Origin: Eubacterium sp. AF22-9
Lineage (GTDB): Bacteria > Bacillota > Clostridia > Lachnospirales > Lachnospiraceae
Length of the DNA stretch: 35,120 nucleotides
Direction of reading: 5' to 3'
Assembly: GCA_003458705.1 (NCBI GenBank)
Contig: QRVH01000025.1
Location: 1-35,120, forward strand
Of this stretch, positions 16,257 through 24,986 are shown one piece after another. The number at the start of each line of letters is the position of its first letter. The first letter of the stretch is position 1. The translations under genes and the position numbers were made by a program. Below the pieces are notes generated by a model that ran no database searches, had not been told where the DNA came from, and saw only the letters and a list, made by a program, of their open reading frames with translations.

Positions 16257-16442
16257 TTACCAAGATGCTTTCTTAACTCCAGGGATCTGTCCCTTGTAAG
16301 CTAATTCACGGAAGCAAATTCTGCAGATTCCGTACTTTCTTAAAACAGAATGTGGACGACCACATATTGTACAACGTGTGTACGCTCTTGTAGAGAACTT
16401 AGGTGCTCTCTGCTGCTTAACCTTCATAGAAGTCTTAGCCAT
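16257..16442 (-). CDS. rpsZ: 30S ribosomal protein S14, type Z (zinc-binding)
   Basis: The 61-residue S14 of the short zinc type has two CxxC pairs ([10 protein letters not shown] and CRICFRELA). It begins [16 protein letters not shown] and ends [11 protein letters not shown]. The longer cysteine-free S14 form is not seen in this window. It sits between rplE and rpsH, 17 bp after rplE. Often named rpsN in automatic annotation. Confidence 0.97.
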   Translation of the reverse strand: MAKTSMKVKQQRAPKFSTRAYTRCTICGRPHSVLRKYGICRICFRELAYKGQIPGVKKASW

Positions 16443-16459
16443 TGAATTTCCCTCCTTAA

Positions 16460-16999
16460 TTATTTCTTGAATGGCATGTTGAATAATCTTAATAACTCAC
16501 GAGCTTCCTCATCAGTCTTAGCTGTAGTTGTGATGATTACATCCATACCTCTAACCTTATCAATCTTATCATATTCGATTTCTGGGAAGATAATCTGCTC
16601 TTTAATACCTAAAGCATAGTTACCTCTTCCATCGAATGAATCAGCGCTAACGCCACGGAAGTCACGTACACGTGGTAATGCAAGGTTTACTAATCTGTCA
16701 AGGAATTCATACATCTTCTCTCCTCTTAATGTAACCTTACAACCAATTGCCTGACCCTCTCTTAACTTGAAGTTAGCAATTGAATTCTTAGCTCTTGTAA
16801 GAACTGCCTTCTGACCAGCAATTGTTTCCATTTCCTTAACAGCTGTGTCAAGAAGCTTTGAATTTTCCTTAGCTTCGCCAACGCCCATGTTAATTACGAT
16901 CTTGTCGATCTTTGGAACCATCATTGGATTCTTGTAACCGAATTTCTCAGTCATTTTCTTAGTAATTTCATTATCGTATAATTCTCTAAGTCTACTCAA
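16460..16999 (-). CDS. rplE: 50S ribosomal protein L5
   Basis: L5 binds 5S rRNA and touches P-site tRNA. The 179 residues include [59 protein letters not shown] and [18 protein letters not shown]. It is full length and starts after a good AGGAGG, 21 bp from rplX. Confidence 0.98.
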   Translation of the reverse strand: MSRLRELYDNEITKKMTEKFGYKNPMMVPKIDKIVINMGVGEAKENSKLLDTAVKEMETIAGQKAVLTRAKNSIANFKLREGQAIGCKVTLRGEKMYEFLDRLVNLALPRVRDFRGVSADSFDGRGNYALGIKEQIIFPEIEYDKIDKVRGMDVIITTTAKTDEEARELLRLFNMPFKK

Positions 17000-17020
17000 A
17001 ATTATTGCCTCCTTCCTCTA

Positions 17021-17332
17021 TTAATCGATAACTTCGCCAGTTGCCTTAGCAACACGAACTTTCTTACCGTCCTTGAAGTCATAACCAATCTTTGTTTCCT
17101 TACCCTTTAATGAGTAAGCGATATTTGAGATATCGATTGGTGCTTCCTGGTGGAGAATTCCACCCTGCTGATTAGCTGCGCTTGGCTTAGCATGCTTTGT
17201 AACCATGTTAACGCCTTCAACTAATGCTGTATGATTCTTAGCATTTACAGACAATACCTTGCCCTCTTTGCCTTTGTCTTTTCCTGCGATAACCTTAACA
17301 GTATCACCCTTTTTAATTCTAACAGCTGACAT
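17021..17332 (-). CDS. rplX: 50S ribosomal protein L24
   Basis: L24 starts 50S assembly and lies near the exit tunnel. The 103 residues carry the KOW motif at the N-terminus ([20 protein letters not shown]), then [19 protein letters not shown], and end [12 protein letters not shown]. It starts 11 bp after rplN. Confidence 0.98.
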   Translation of the reverse strand: MSAVRIKKGDTVKVIAGKDKGKEGKVLSVNAKNHTALVEGVNMVTKHAKPSAANQQGGILHQEAPIDISNIAYSLKGKETKIGYDFKDGKKVRVAKATGEVID

Positions 17333-17343
17333 TGTGGTACCTC

Positions 17344-17712
17344 CTATAATACTTCTGGAGCAAGAGATACGATCTTCATGAACTTCTTATCTCTTAACTC
17401 TCTGGCTACTGGACCAAAGATACGAGTTCCCTTAGGAGTCTGATCATCTTTAATTATAACAGCAGCATTCTCATCAAATTTAATATATGAACCGTCCTTA
17501 CGACGTGCGCCCTTTACTGAACGTACGACAACGGCCTTAACAACGTCACCCTTTTTAACAACGCCGCCTGGTGTTGCTTCTTTAACAGTAGCGACAATTA
17601 CATCACCGATATTTGCATATCTTCTTGTAGATCCGCCCATAACTCTGATACAAAGAATTTCCTTAGCACCAGTATTATCAGCAACCTTAAGTCTGGTTTC
17701 CTGTTGTACCAT
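17344..17712 (-). CDS. rplN: 50S ribosomal protein L14
   Basis: L14 forms an intersubunit bridge. The 122 residues begin [20 protein letters not shown] and show [40 protein letters not shown] and the end [14 protein letters not shown]. Overall length and motifs are standard. Confidence 0.98.
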   Translation of the reverse strand: MVQQETRLKVADNTGAKEILCIRVMGGSTRRYANIGDVIVATVKEATPGGVVKKGDVVKAVVVRSVKGARRKDGSYIKFDENAAVIIKDDQTPKGTRIFGPVARELRDKKFMKIVSLAPEVL

Positions 17713-17751
17713 AATACTACTCCTTTCAGTAATATCACAAATAAATTCTTA

Positions 17752-18009
17752 TTATTTTGCTCTACTGATAATCTCAACTAATCTCCATCTCTTATCCTTA
17801 GATAAAGGTCTAGTCTCCATTACCTTAACAACATCTCCGATTAAACATTCATTGTTCTCATCGTGTGCCTTTAACTTGTAAGTTCTTTTAACGATCTTAT
17901 TGTAAAGTGGATGCTTAACGTTGTCCTGTACTGCAACAACGATTGTCTTATCCATCTTATTGCTTATAACCTTACCTGTACGAGTTTTTCTTAAATTTCT
18001 CTCTTCCAC
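17752..18009 (-). CDS. rpsQ: 30S ribosomal protein S17 (GTG start)
   Basis: S17 is a primary 16S rRNA-binding OB-fold protein. The 85 residues read [39 protein letters not shown] and a C-terminal [13 protein letters not shown]. The start codon is GTG at 18009 with AAGGAG upstream. Confidence 0.97.
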   Translation of the reverse strand: MEERNLRKTRTGKVISNKMDKTIVVAVQDNVKHPLYNKIVKRTYKLKAHDENNECLIGDVVKVMETRPLSKDKRWRLVEIISRAK

Positions 18010-18052
18010 AGTTATTCTCCTTTCTTAGGATATCTAAGTCTACATGCCTTAA

Positions 18053-18253
18053 TTAAGCATTCTTCTGTGCAATTACAGTCTGGATTCTAGCGATGTTCTT
18101 ACGAACTTCCTTAATTCTGCTTGTGTTGTCCAGCTGATTTGTTGCGTTCTGGAATCTTAAATTGAAAAGTTCCTTCTTAGCAGCTACTAATTCTTCATTT
18201 AACTCTGCAGCTGATTTTGCCTTTAAATCTTCTACATACTTATTAATTTTCAC
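18053..18253 (-). CDS. rpmC: 50S ribosomal protein L29 (GTG start)
   Basis: L29 lies near the exit tunnel and docks SRP and trigger factor. The 66 residues begin [20 protein letters not shown] and include [20 protein letters not shown], two antiparallel helices. I prefer the GTG at 18253 over the in-frame GTG at 18262 because it gives the usual N-terminus and places AAGGCGGTG at a workable distance. It overlaps the rplP end by 11 bp, implying coupled translation. Confidence 0.95.
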   Translation of the reverse strand: MKINKYVEDLKAKSAAELNEELVAAKKELFNLRFQNATNQLDNTSRIKEVRKNIARIQTVIAQKNA

Positions 18254-18680
18254 TGTTATCACCGCCTTCTAAGTCTGCACGTGAAACAATCTTGCACTTG
18301 CAAGGAAGCTTATGTGTTGCGAGACGTAAAGCTTCTCTTGCTGTTTCTTCAGCAACGCCTGAGATCTCGAACATTACACGTCCAGGTTTAACTACTGCTA
18401 CCCAGCACTCCAAGTTACCTTTACCTTTACCCATACGAACACCGATAGGCTTACCTGTTACCGGCTTATCTGGGAAAATCTTTATAAATACTTTACCACC
18501 ACGCTTAATATATCTTGTCATAGCGACACGGGCAGCTTCTATCTGATTTGATTTGATCCAACAAGGTTCTGTTGCAACAATACCGAATTCACCATTAGTG
18601 ATCTTATTGCCTCTTGTAGCCTTACCAGCCATAGAACCACGGAACTGTCTACGATGTTTAACTCTCTTAGGTAGTAACAT
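18243..18680 (-). CDS. rplP: 50S ribosomal protein L16
   Basis: L16 organises the A site of the 50S subunit. The 145 residues begin [20 protein letters not shown] and contain [38 protein letters not shown] and [19 protein letters not shown]. Its start overlaps the rpsC stop by one base (TAATG). The C-terminal few residues (DNSEN) overlap the rpmC start. Confidence 0.98.
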   Translation of the reverse strand: MLLPKRVKHRRQFRGSMAGKATRGNKITNGEFGIVATEPCWIKSNQIEAARVAMTRYIKRGGKVFIKIFPDKPVTGKPIGVRMGKGKGNLECWVAVVKPGRVMFEISGVAEETAREALRLATHKLPCKCKIVSRADLEGGDNSEN

Positions 18681-19357
18681 TACTTATCGCTCCCTTCCTT
18701 TTCTACGTTAGCGTTGGCATTATTCTTTGTAGGAAGAACCTCACCTTCGTAGATCCAAACCTTAACACCAACCTTGCCATAAGTTGTATCTGCTTCTGCA
18801 AATCCGTAATCGATATCTGCACGAAGTGTCTGAAGAGGAATTGTACCCTCGCTATAGAACTCTGTACGAGCCATATCAGCTCCACCGAGACGTCCTGAGC
18901 AAGATGTCTTGATACCCTTAGCTCCCTGCTTCATTGTTCTGCCCATGCAAGACTTCATAGCTCTTCTGAAAGAGATACGGTTCTCTAACTGCTGAGCGAT
19001 GTTCTCTGCAACAAGCTGAGCATCCTTATCAGGTCTCTTAACTTCCTTGATGTCGATGCTTAACTTCTTAGCAGATGTTAACTTCTCTACCTGCTTCTTT
19101 AAGTTCTCGATTTCAGCACCGCCCTTACCGATTACGATACCAGGCTTAGCTGTATGAATAACGATCTTTAATCTGTCTGAAGCTCTCTCTGTTTCAATCT
19201 TTGAAATTCCTGCAGCGTATAACTTGTTCTTGAGGAATTTTCTAATGTTATAATCTTCTACAAGGTTATCAGCGAAATCATCTTCTGCATACCACTTTGC
19301 ATCCCAGTCTTTGATTACGCCGACTCTTAAACCATGAGGATTAACTTTCTGTCCCAT
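18680..19357 (-). CDS. rpsC: 30S ribosomal protein S3
   Basis: S3 lines the mRNA entry tunnel and has mRNA helicase activity together with S4 and S5. The 225 residues show [20 protein letters not shown], the KH domain motif [20 protein letters not shown] in part, and [19 protein letters not shown] in the C-terminal domain. The acidic/basic tail [11 protein letters not shown] is ordinary for the group. Confidence 0.98.
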   Translation of the reverse strand: MGQKVNPHGLRVGVIKDWDAKWYAEDDFADNLVEDYNIRKFLKNKLYAAGISKIETERASDRLKIVIHTAKPGIVIGKGGAEIENLKKQVEKLTSAKKLSIDIKEVKRPDKDAQLVAENIAQQLENRISFRRAMKSCMGRTMKQGAKGIKTSCSGRLGGADMARTEFYSEGTIPLQTLRADIDYGFAEADTTYGKVGVKVWIYEGEVLPTKNNANANVEKEGSDK

Positions 19358-19387
19358 AAAGACTCCTTTCTATCTCTTAGAAAATAA

Positions 19388-19773
19388 TTATCTTTCATTT
19401 AAAACAACAGTGATGTGGCTCATTCTCTTCTCGATTCTGTAAGCTCTACCCTGTGCTCTTGGATGTACTCTCTTCATTGTTGGTCCCTTGTTAGCGTAGC
19501 ACTCTTCTACATATAACTTACTTGGGTCCATTCCGTTATTGTTCTCAGCGTTAGCTGCTGCTGACTTTAATAACTTCTCTATAATAGATGATGCATATCT
19601 TGGATTGTACATAACAATTGCAAGTGCTTCATCAAGCTCTTGCCTCTAATAGCATCTAATACGAAACAAGCCTTCTGAACAGATACTCTAGCGTAAGATA
19701 ACTTTGCGCTTGGTCTTGTATCCTTAACAGCGTTTCTTTCACGTTTAATCTGGGATCTATGTCCGTTAGCCAT
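19388..19773 (-). CDS. rplV: 50S ribosomal protein L22, interrupted by a one-base deletion
   Basis: L22 lines the peptide exit tunnel with an extended beta hairpin and is essential. The N-terminal half (MANGHRSQIKRERNAVKDTR in part, SYARVSVQKACFVLDAIRGK) starts at 19773. After RGKSL the frame is lost; the C-terminal half, EALAIVMYNPRYASSIIEKL in part and VHPRAQGRAYRIEKRMSHIT in part, reads in the next frame to 19388. The 386-bp span is one base short of 129 codons, and one base between 19633 and 19634 (TTGAT for TTGGAT) restores GKSLDEALAIV. In a gene cell growth depends on, an assembly error is much more likely than a pseudogene. Confidence 0.92.
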
Positions 19774-19801
19774 GGATTAAACCTCCTTTCAAAAATTCAA
19801 A

Positions 19802-20077
19802 TTATCTACTCTTCTTTTCGTCTTTGCCGTGTCCTCTGTAAGTTCTTGTTGCAACGAACTCACCGAGCTTATGACCAACCATATCCTCTGTAACATATAC
19901 AGGCACATGCTTTCTACCATCATGAACAGCGATTGTATGACCTACAAACTGAGGATAAATTGTTGAACGACGAGACCAAGTCTTAATAACCTGTTTGTCG
20001 TTTGCAGCATTTAAAGCGTCAACTTTCTTAAGTAAGCTCTCGTCTGCAAATGCTCCCTTTTTAAGTGATCGAGCCAT
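19802..20077 (-). CDS. rpsS: 30S ribosomal protein S19
   Basis: S19 is in the 30S head and contacts A- and P-site tRNAs. The 91 residues begin [20 protein letters not shown] and contain [40 protein letters not shown] and end HGKDEKKSR. Good AGGAGG upstream; 28 bp before rplV. Confidence 0.98.
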   Translation of the reverse strand: MARSLKKGAFADESLLKKVDALNAANDKQVIKTWSRRSTIYPQFVGHTIAVHDGRKHVPVYVTEDMVGHKLGEFVATRTYRGHGKDEKKSR

Positions 20078-20133
20078 AGGTTGAAACCTCCTTATAATCT
20101 TCGTGAATAATAATAGTTACGATTGTGGGCTAA

Positions 20134-20976
20134 TTACTTAATAGCCTTTCCGTTTCTTCTTCTTACGATAAGCTTGTTTGAAGCCTTCTTAGCCTTACGA
20201 GTCTTAAGACCCATAGCTGGCTTGCCCCAAGGTGTCATTGGGCTTGGACGACCAACTGGTGCTCTACCTTCACCACCACCATGTGGATGGTCATTAGGGT
20301 TCATAACAGAACCACGAACTGTAGGTCTGATACCCATATGTCTCTTACGTCCAGCCTTACCAAGATTAATAAGGTTGTGATCTCCATTACCTACAACACC
20401 GATTGTTGCGCGGCAGATAATTGGAACCATTCTCATCTCGCCTGATGGTAATCTAAGTGTTGCATACTTGCCTTCCTTAGCCATAAGCTGAGCTGAGTTT
20501 CCAGCAGAACGAACAAGCTGTCCACCCTTACCTGGATATAATTCAATGTTGTGTACCTGAGTACCAACTGGAATCTCTGAAAGTGGTAAGCAGTTACCTA
20601 CTCTTACTTCTGCACCAGCACCATTCTGTACTGTCATGCCATCTGTTAATCCCTGAGGAGCAAGGATGTATGCCTTCTCGCCATCTGCGTAGCAGATAAG
20701 AGCGATGTTAGCTGTTCTGTTTGGATCGTACTCAATTCCGATAACCTGTGCTGGAACGCCTTCCTTGTTTCTCTTAAAATCAATTATTCTATACTTCTGT
20801 CTGTTTCCACCACCGTGGTGTCTTACAGTAATCTTACCCTGGTTGTTACGACCAGCATTCTTGCTCTTCTTAGCAAGTAATGACTTCTCTGGAGTACTCT
20901 TTGTGATCTCTGAGAAATCAGATCCAGTCATATTTCTTCTGGAAGGTGTATATGGGTTATATGTCTTAATTCCCAT
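20134..20976 (-). CDS. rplB: 50S ribosomal protein L2
   Basis: L2 is near the peptidyl transferase centre and needed for subunit association. The 280 residues show [40 protein letters not shown], the RNA-binding core and the conserved C-terminal [20 protein letters not shown] in part with the essential His. Full length; 56 bp after rplW. Confidence 0.98.
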   Translation of the reverse strand: MGIKTYNPYTPSRRNMTGSDFSEITKSTPEKSLLAKKSKNAGRNNQGKITVRHHGGGNRQKYRIIDFKRNKEGVPAQVIGIEYDPNRTANIALICYADGEKAYILAPQGLTDGMTVQNGAGAEVRVGNCLPLSEIPVGTQVHNIELYPGKGGQLVRSAGNSAQLMAKEGKYATLRLPSGEMRMVPIICRATIGVVGNGDHNLINLGKAGRKRHMGIRPTVRGSVMNPNDHPHGGGEGRAPVGRPSPMTPWGKPAMGLKTRKAKKASNKLIVRRRNGKAIK

Positions 20977-21032
20977 TATTTCTCTCCTTTCGAGTCTGTG
21001 TAATATTGTTTTCTACACTTTAAAGCTACTAA

Positions 21033-21332
21033 TTAAAGGCCTTCAAAGATTTCGATTTCCTTGCTGTCAGCTGTTAACTGTACGATTGCCTTCTTAGTCT
21101 TAGAAGTTGTACCAGCTGTTCTGCCTCTTCTTTTCTTCTTACCATCAAGATTCATTGTGTTAACTGAAGCAACCTTAGTTCCTTCAAACATCTTCTCAAC
21201 AGCATCCTTAATCATTGTCTTGTTAGCATCTGTATGAACTAAGAATGTATACTTCTTATCTGCCATATCAGCCATAGACTTCTCTGTGATTACAGGCTTG
21301 AGGATTACATCATAATACTGTACGTTTGCCAT
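21033..21332 (-). CDS. rplW: 50S ribosomal protein L23
   Basis: L23 is at the exit tunnel and docks trigger factor and SRP. The 99 residues contain [40 protein letters not shown] and the loop [20 protein letters not shown]. Start and rplD stop overlap by one base (TAATG). Confidence 0.97.
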   Translation of the reverse strand: MANVQYYDVILKPVITEKSMADMADKKYTFLVHTDANKTMIKDAVEKMFEGTKVASVNTMNLDGKKKRRGRTAGTTSKTKKAIVQLTADSKEIEIFEGL

Positions 21333-21952
21333 TATGCATACACCTCCTCTAATTTTTCAACAGCAGCCTTAGTAACTACTAATGTTTCATACTTTAATAC
21401 ATCGTATGTGTTGATTTCGTTAGTAGCTGAAACCTTAACTGTAGGAATGTTTCTTCCTGAAAGAACTACGTTCTTGTTCTCGCCTTCGATAACTACTAAA
21501 GCCTTATCAACCTTTAAATTGCTCATAACTTCTGCGAACTTCTTTGTCTTAACTTCGTCAAGGTTAAATGAATCAAGAACTACGATCTTGTTGTCAGCAA
21601 CCTTTGATGATAATGCAGAAAGAAGAGCAATTCTCTTTTCCTTCTTATTCATCTTGAATGAATAATCTCTTGGCTTTGGTGCAAATACAACACCACCGCC
21701 TGTCCACTGTGGAGATCTTGTAGAACCCTGTCTTGCATGACCAGTTCCTTTCTGTCTCCAAGGTTTTCTTCCGCCACCAGAAACTTCTGAACGTGTCTTT
21801 GCGCTCTGTGTTCCCTGACGATTATTTGCAAGCTGGTTAACTACTGCCATGTGTACGAGATGTTCGTTAACTTCTACACCAAATACAGCATCATTTAATT
21901 CGATTGAACCAACTTCTTTGCCTTCAATATTGTAAACAGATACGTTTGCCAT
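21332..21952 (-). CDS. rplD: 50S ribosomal protein L4
   Basis: L4 reaches into the exit tunnel; in E. coli it also autoregulates the S10 operon. The 206 residues contain [40 protein letters not shown] in part, [20 protein letters not shown] in part and the C-terminal [18 protein letters not shown]. It lies 28 bp after rplC. Confidence 0.97.
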   Translation of the reverse strand: MANVSVYNIEGKEVGSIELNDAVFGVEVNEHLVHMAVVNQLANNRQGTQSAKTRSEVSGGGRKPWRQKGTGHARQGSTRSPQWTGGGVVFAPKPRDYSFKMNKKEKRIALLSALSSKVADNKIVVLDSFNLDEVKTKKFAEVMSNLKVDKALVVIEGENKNVVLSGRNIPTVKVSATNEINTYDVLKYETLVVTKAAVEKLEEVYA

Positions 21953-21980
21953 CTGTGTGGTCCTCCTTCCTTAGCAAAAA

Positions 21981-22616
21981 CTACTTAGCAGCTTTTACTG
22001 TTTCTTTCAGTGTTACTAATGATTTCTTAGGTCCAGGTACTGCACCCTTAACTAAGATTACGTTGTTTTCAACATCAACTCTTACTACTTCAAGATTCTG
22101 GATTGTGATTCTCTTAGAACCCATATGTCCAGGCATTCCTTTTCCCTTGAATACTCTACCAGGTGTTGTTGCTGATCCGTTTGAACCCTGATGTCTGTGG
22201 AACTTAGAACCATGAGCCATAGGTCCTCTTGACTGGCCTAATCTCTTGATTGCGCCCTGGAAACCTTTACCCTTTGAAATAGCAGTTGCATCAACCTTAT
22301 CGCCTGCAGCGAAGATATCAGCCTTGATCTCGTCCTTTACAGAGTACTCTGAAGCGTTCTCAAACTTGAACTCTCTTAAGAATCTCTTGTAAGGAACCTC
22401 TGCCTTATCAAAATGTCCTTTAACAGGCTTGTTTACTAACTTTTCTCTAATGTCAGCAAAACCGACCTGAACTGCATCGTAACCGTCGTTTTCTACTGTC
22501 TTAACTTGTGTAACAACACAAGGACCAGCCTGAAGAACAGTTACAGGTGTTAAAACACCGTCTTCGTTGAAGATTTGAGTCATTCCGACTTTTGTAGCTA
22601 AAATTGCCTTCTTCAT
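21981..22616 (-). CDS. rplC: 50S ribosomal protein L3
   Basis: L3 begins 50S assembly and approaches the peptidyl transferase centre. The 211 residues read [60 protein letters not shown] and [20 protein letters not shown], all typical. The start follows CAGGAGG. A 166-bp gap with hairpins separates it from rpsJ, longer than usual inside an S10 operon. Confidence 0.98.
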   Translation of the reverse strand: MKKAILATKVGMTQIFNEDGVLTPVTVLQAGPCVVTQVKTVENDGYDAVQVGFADIREKLVNKPVKGHFDKAEVPYKRFLREFKFENASEYSVKDEIKADIFAAGDKVDATAISKGKGFQGAIKRLGQSRGPMAHGSKFHRHQGSNGSATTPGRVFKGKGMPGHMGSKRITIQNLEVVRVDVENNVILVKGAVPGPKKSLVTLKETVKAAK

Positions 22617-22782
22617 TGATTTTCCTCCTGTTTAATCTACAGCGGACAAGATGATGTGTGATACACAGCGCATCCTGTCATCCTAGAACAGCTAATATAA
22701 GTGGAACCCGCACCACTGCTTGTTACTTCTATATTAAACCCTTAGGATTATTGCTTTAATAATGAAAAATTCCAGATAATGA
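22617..22782 (-). other. Rpsj-rplC intergenic region with hairpins
   Basis: This 166-bp gap contains AGTGG/CCACT (22700-22704 with 22713-22717, 8-nt loop), an ATTATT/AATAAT stem close to rpsJ, and a GTGT/ACAC hairpin near rplC. I see no convincing promoter or U-tract terminator. It may be a secondary leader for rplC or an mRNA processing site. Confidence 0.35.
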
Positions 22783-23097
22783 TTAGTTCATTACCTTAAG
22801 GTTGATGAATACACCAGCTGGCATCTCTAACTTAGATAATGCATCTACAGTCTTCTGAGATGGTGATAATACATCGATAAGTCTCTTATGAGTTCTCTGC
22901 TCGAACTGCTCTCTTGAATCCTTGTACTTGTGAACAGCTCTAAGAATAGTAACAACTTCCTTCTTTGTTGGAAGAGGTACTGGACCACTCACCTGTGCTC
23001 CTGTCTTCTTAGCAGTTTCGATGATTTTCTTAGCTGACTGATCAATCAACTGATGATCGTAAGCCTTCAGAGTAATTCTGATTACCTGATTTGCCAT
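22783..23097 (-). CDS. rpsJ: 30S ribosomal protein S10
   Basis: S10 is a 30S head protein and also the transcription factor NusE, which links RNA polymerase antitermination to ribosomes. The 104 residues contain [40 protein letters not shown] and [20 protein letters not shown], with the typical end [10 protein letters not shown]. First gene of the cluster, with a long structured leader and its own promoter upstream; AAGGAGG lies close to the ATG. Confidence 0.98.
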
Positions 23098-23354
23098 AAA
23101 AAAAGTCGCCTCCTTCGCACTTTATTGTTTAAGTACGACAAGCGGTGACTGTACACACTCCCACGCGTATCATATAGTCTCATTCATAATTCGACCCACG
23201 CGCGTCATTTCTGCGGATTGCAGATGATTTTGGTACAGTGACTTGTCGCCAGTTTCTTCGCCGGAGATTATCTCCAGCATTGACATTCGCTCCACGGAAA
23301 ACCTGCTTTATTCAAGCAGCAACCTCACGCTTCACAGCTATCAATGTCACAGCA
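23098..23354 (-). ncRNA. Long structured leader of the S10 operon
   Basis: The predicted 5' UTR is about 255 nt. Domain I: AATGTCA (23343-23349) pairs with TGACATT (23281-23287) around a hairpin CTGCTT/AAGCAG (23303-23308 with 23314-23319). Domain II: GCCGGAGA/TCTCCAGC (23260-23267 with 23271-23278), 3-nt loop. Domain III: CTTGTCG/CGACAAG (23242-23248 with 23136-23142) and GTACAGT/ACTGTAC (23233-23239 with 23148-23154), with an internal loop between. Long-range helices of this kind indicate selected structure. By position it should respond to a ribosomal protein of the operon. The S10 leader of E. coli binds L4; no sequence match is claimed. Confidence 0.6.
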
Positions 23355-23360
23355 AGTATT

Positions 23361-23389
23361 AATATACACTACTCTGTATATAAAATCAA
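23361..23389 (-). promoter_or_regulatory. Candidate promoter of the S10 operon
   Basis: TTGATT (23389-23384), 17 bp, TATATT (23366-23361) on the minus strand. Transcription would start near 23354, at the base of leader domain I. Confidence 0.6.
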
Positions 23390-23417
23390 CAAGAAAAATT
23401 GTTTTTTTTTTAAGAAC

Positions 23418-23445
23418 AAAAACCGAGGCATCAAATCTGCCCCGG
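23418..23445 (-). terminator. Rho-independent terminator of the zinc-ribbon gene
   Basis: On the minus strand CCGGGGCA (23445-23438), 7-nt loop and TGCCTCGG (23430-23423) form an 8-bp stem with one G-U pair, followed by TTTTTG. It lies 13 bp after the gene ending at 23459 and insulates the S10 promoter. Confidence 0.9.
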
Positions 23446-23458
23446 CTTTATAATTCAA

Positions 23459-24901
23459 TTAGTAAATAGAAACTCCAAGTCCCATAGAACTAATCTTCCA
23501 CTGTCCATCAACATATTTGTAATATATATATGAAGAACTCTTTGTATCACTCTTATCGTATGACTTTGTGTCATTAGAATACTTATATGTGTATGAATAT
23601 CCAATCTTAAAGCCAACTTTTATTGTTGGGCATCCATCACTTGAATCAGTCCTGAAACTTGTATCTGACATAGATGCTGTAAAACTTGTAACCTTGAAAT
23701 TAGATATCTGCTTGTATGTTGACTTAAATGTATCAACATAACCATTATATGTTGACTTTGCACCTGACTGCATATTACTTGTAAACTTGTCACTTACAGT
23801 TGAAAAATCATTCTTCTTCTGTGCTGCATCAAAGAACTCTGTAACATCTTTCTTAGCCTGATCCTTAAGACCACTAATCTTATCTTCTGAGAACTTAATA
23901 TCATATGAACTGATTGATGTTGAGTAATCATCATATGATGGATAAATTTCTTTTTTATAATCCTCTGTAAAATCACTTGTCGCCTTAAGTATTGTAGTTC
24001 CATTAAACAGATATGGAATTTCATATACATCGTAGCTTGAATTCTTACCTGAATCATCTTTCTTGTACTGGTCTCCAACAAGAATATCATTGATAAATAA
24101 TGTAAGTCCCTTAGGCACGTTAATTGTACAATTTGAAACTACAACATCCTCTGTACTTACTTTATACTTTTTAAAGAATAGCATATAATGCTTATCAGTA
24201 ACTGTAAGAAGTAAATCCTCTGAATCAGCACCTGTAGCTGTTGTATATATAACACTTACAGCCTTATTGCCAGGAAGGCGTCCCTTAGATGAAAAGCTGT
24301 CAATAACCTTAATATTTCCAACTGCACTTCCTGTAGCATCTGAATGCGCTGTTACAAATGCGTTCTTTGTAAGAAATTCATCTTCTGGAATCTGAATAAG
24401 TGAATATGCCTTAGCCCAGTCACATTCTTCTACTGCCTTAACATAAGCCTTTGCTGTTTTCTTATAATTAGTAAGACTGTTACCAACACATATGAATACT
24501 ATAACTGCTGCAATAACAGCAATTGCTGCTGCGCCAATAATAACAATCTGCTTAGTAAGTTTGAATGGCTTCTTGGCTGTGTTACCTGCTGCATCAGCCT
24601 GTGGCTGTTCATACATTGGTGTAACCTGTGGCTGCATATTAACCTGTGCTGCCTGCATCTGTGGCTGTACCTGTGCATTTTCCTGTGTAGCCTCTGGCTG
24701 TTCTACAGACTGCTGTGCCTGTGCATCAGCCTGTGGTTCCTGTACCTGAGGCTGTGCCTCCGGCTGCTGTGGTACTGCATTGTTATCTGAAACTGTAGCT
24801 GTCCCTTCTGTTACAGCCGGTTCAATTTCAAGGCGTGTTCCACAATTTGCGCAAAATAATGCGCCCTCATCATTGCTTGTTCCACAATTAGGACAAAACA
24901 T
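23459..24901 (-). CDS. Zinc-ribbon membrane protein, TcaA/YvbJ-like
   Basis: The 480-residue protein begins with a zinc ribbon (MFCPNCGTSNDEGALFCANC, four cysteines, about residues 3-20). A Gln/Pro/Ala-rich low-complexity linker (about 30-110) and one membrane helix (IVIIGAAAIAVIAAVIVFIC, about 122-142) follow. The remaining 330 residues would be outside the cell, rich in Ser, Thr, Tyr and Lys. This order matches TcaA of Staphylococcus aureus and YvbJ of Bacillus subtilis, which affect wall properties and antibiotic response. A specific role here is not known. It is a single gene with its own promoter and terminator. Confidence 0.75.
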   Translation of the reverse strand: MFCPNCGTSNDEGALFCANCGTRLEIEPAVTEGTATVSDNNAVPQQPEAQPQVQEPQADAQAQQSVEQPEATQENAQVQPQMQAAQVNMQPQVTPMYEQPQADAAGNTAKKPFKLTKQIVIIGAAAIAVIAAVIVFICVGNSLTNYKKTAKAYVKAVEECDWAKAYSLIQIPEDEFLTKNAFVTAHSDATGSAVGNIKVIDSFSSKGRLPGNKAVSVIYTTATGADSEDLLLTVTDKHYMLFFKKYKVSTEDVVVSNCTINVPKGLTLFINDILVGDQYKKDDSGKNSSYDVYEIPYLFNGTTILKATSDFTEDYKKEIYPSYDDYSTSISSYDIKFSEDKISGLKDQAKKDVTEFFDAAQKKNDFSTVSDKFTSNMQSGAKSTYNGYVDTFKSTYKQISNFKVTSFTASMSDTSFRTDSSDGCPTIKVGFKIGYSYTYKYSNDTKSYDKSDTKSSSYIYYKYVDGQWKISSMGLGVSIY

Positions 24902-24945
24902 AAATTAATCCTCCCTCATATGATTAATATAGTAAATCATCAAAA

Positions 24946-24974
24946 ATTATATCATATCTAAATGATTCTTTCAA
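24946..24974 (-). promoter_or_regulatory. Promoter of the TcaA/YvbJ-like gene
   Basis: TTGAAA (24974-24969), 17 bp, TATAAT (24951-24946) on the minus strand, about 45 bp before the ATG at 24901, which has GGAGG upstream. Confidence 0.75.
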
Positions 24975-24986
24975 CTAAAATAATAC

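Noticed and set aside
23398-23412. T-run at 23402-23411 as a plus-strand terminator tract
   Set aside because: No hairpin precedes it on the plus strand and no plus-strand gene ends there.
24492-24749. Cysteine- and alanine-rich plus-strand ORF
   Set aside because: It is the antisense image of the Gln/Ala-rich linker in the zinc-ribbon protein.
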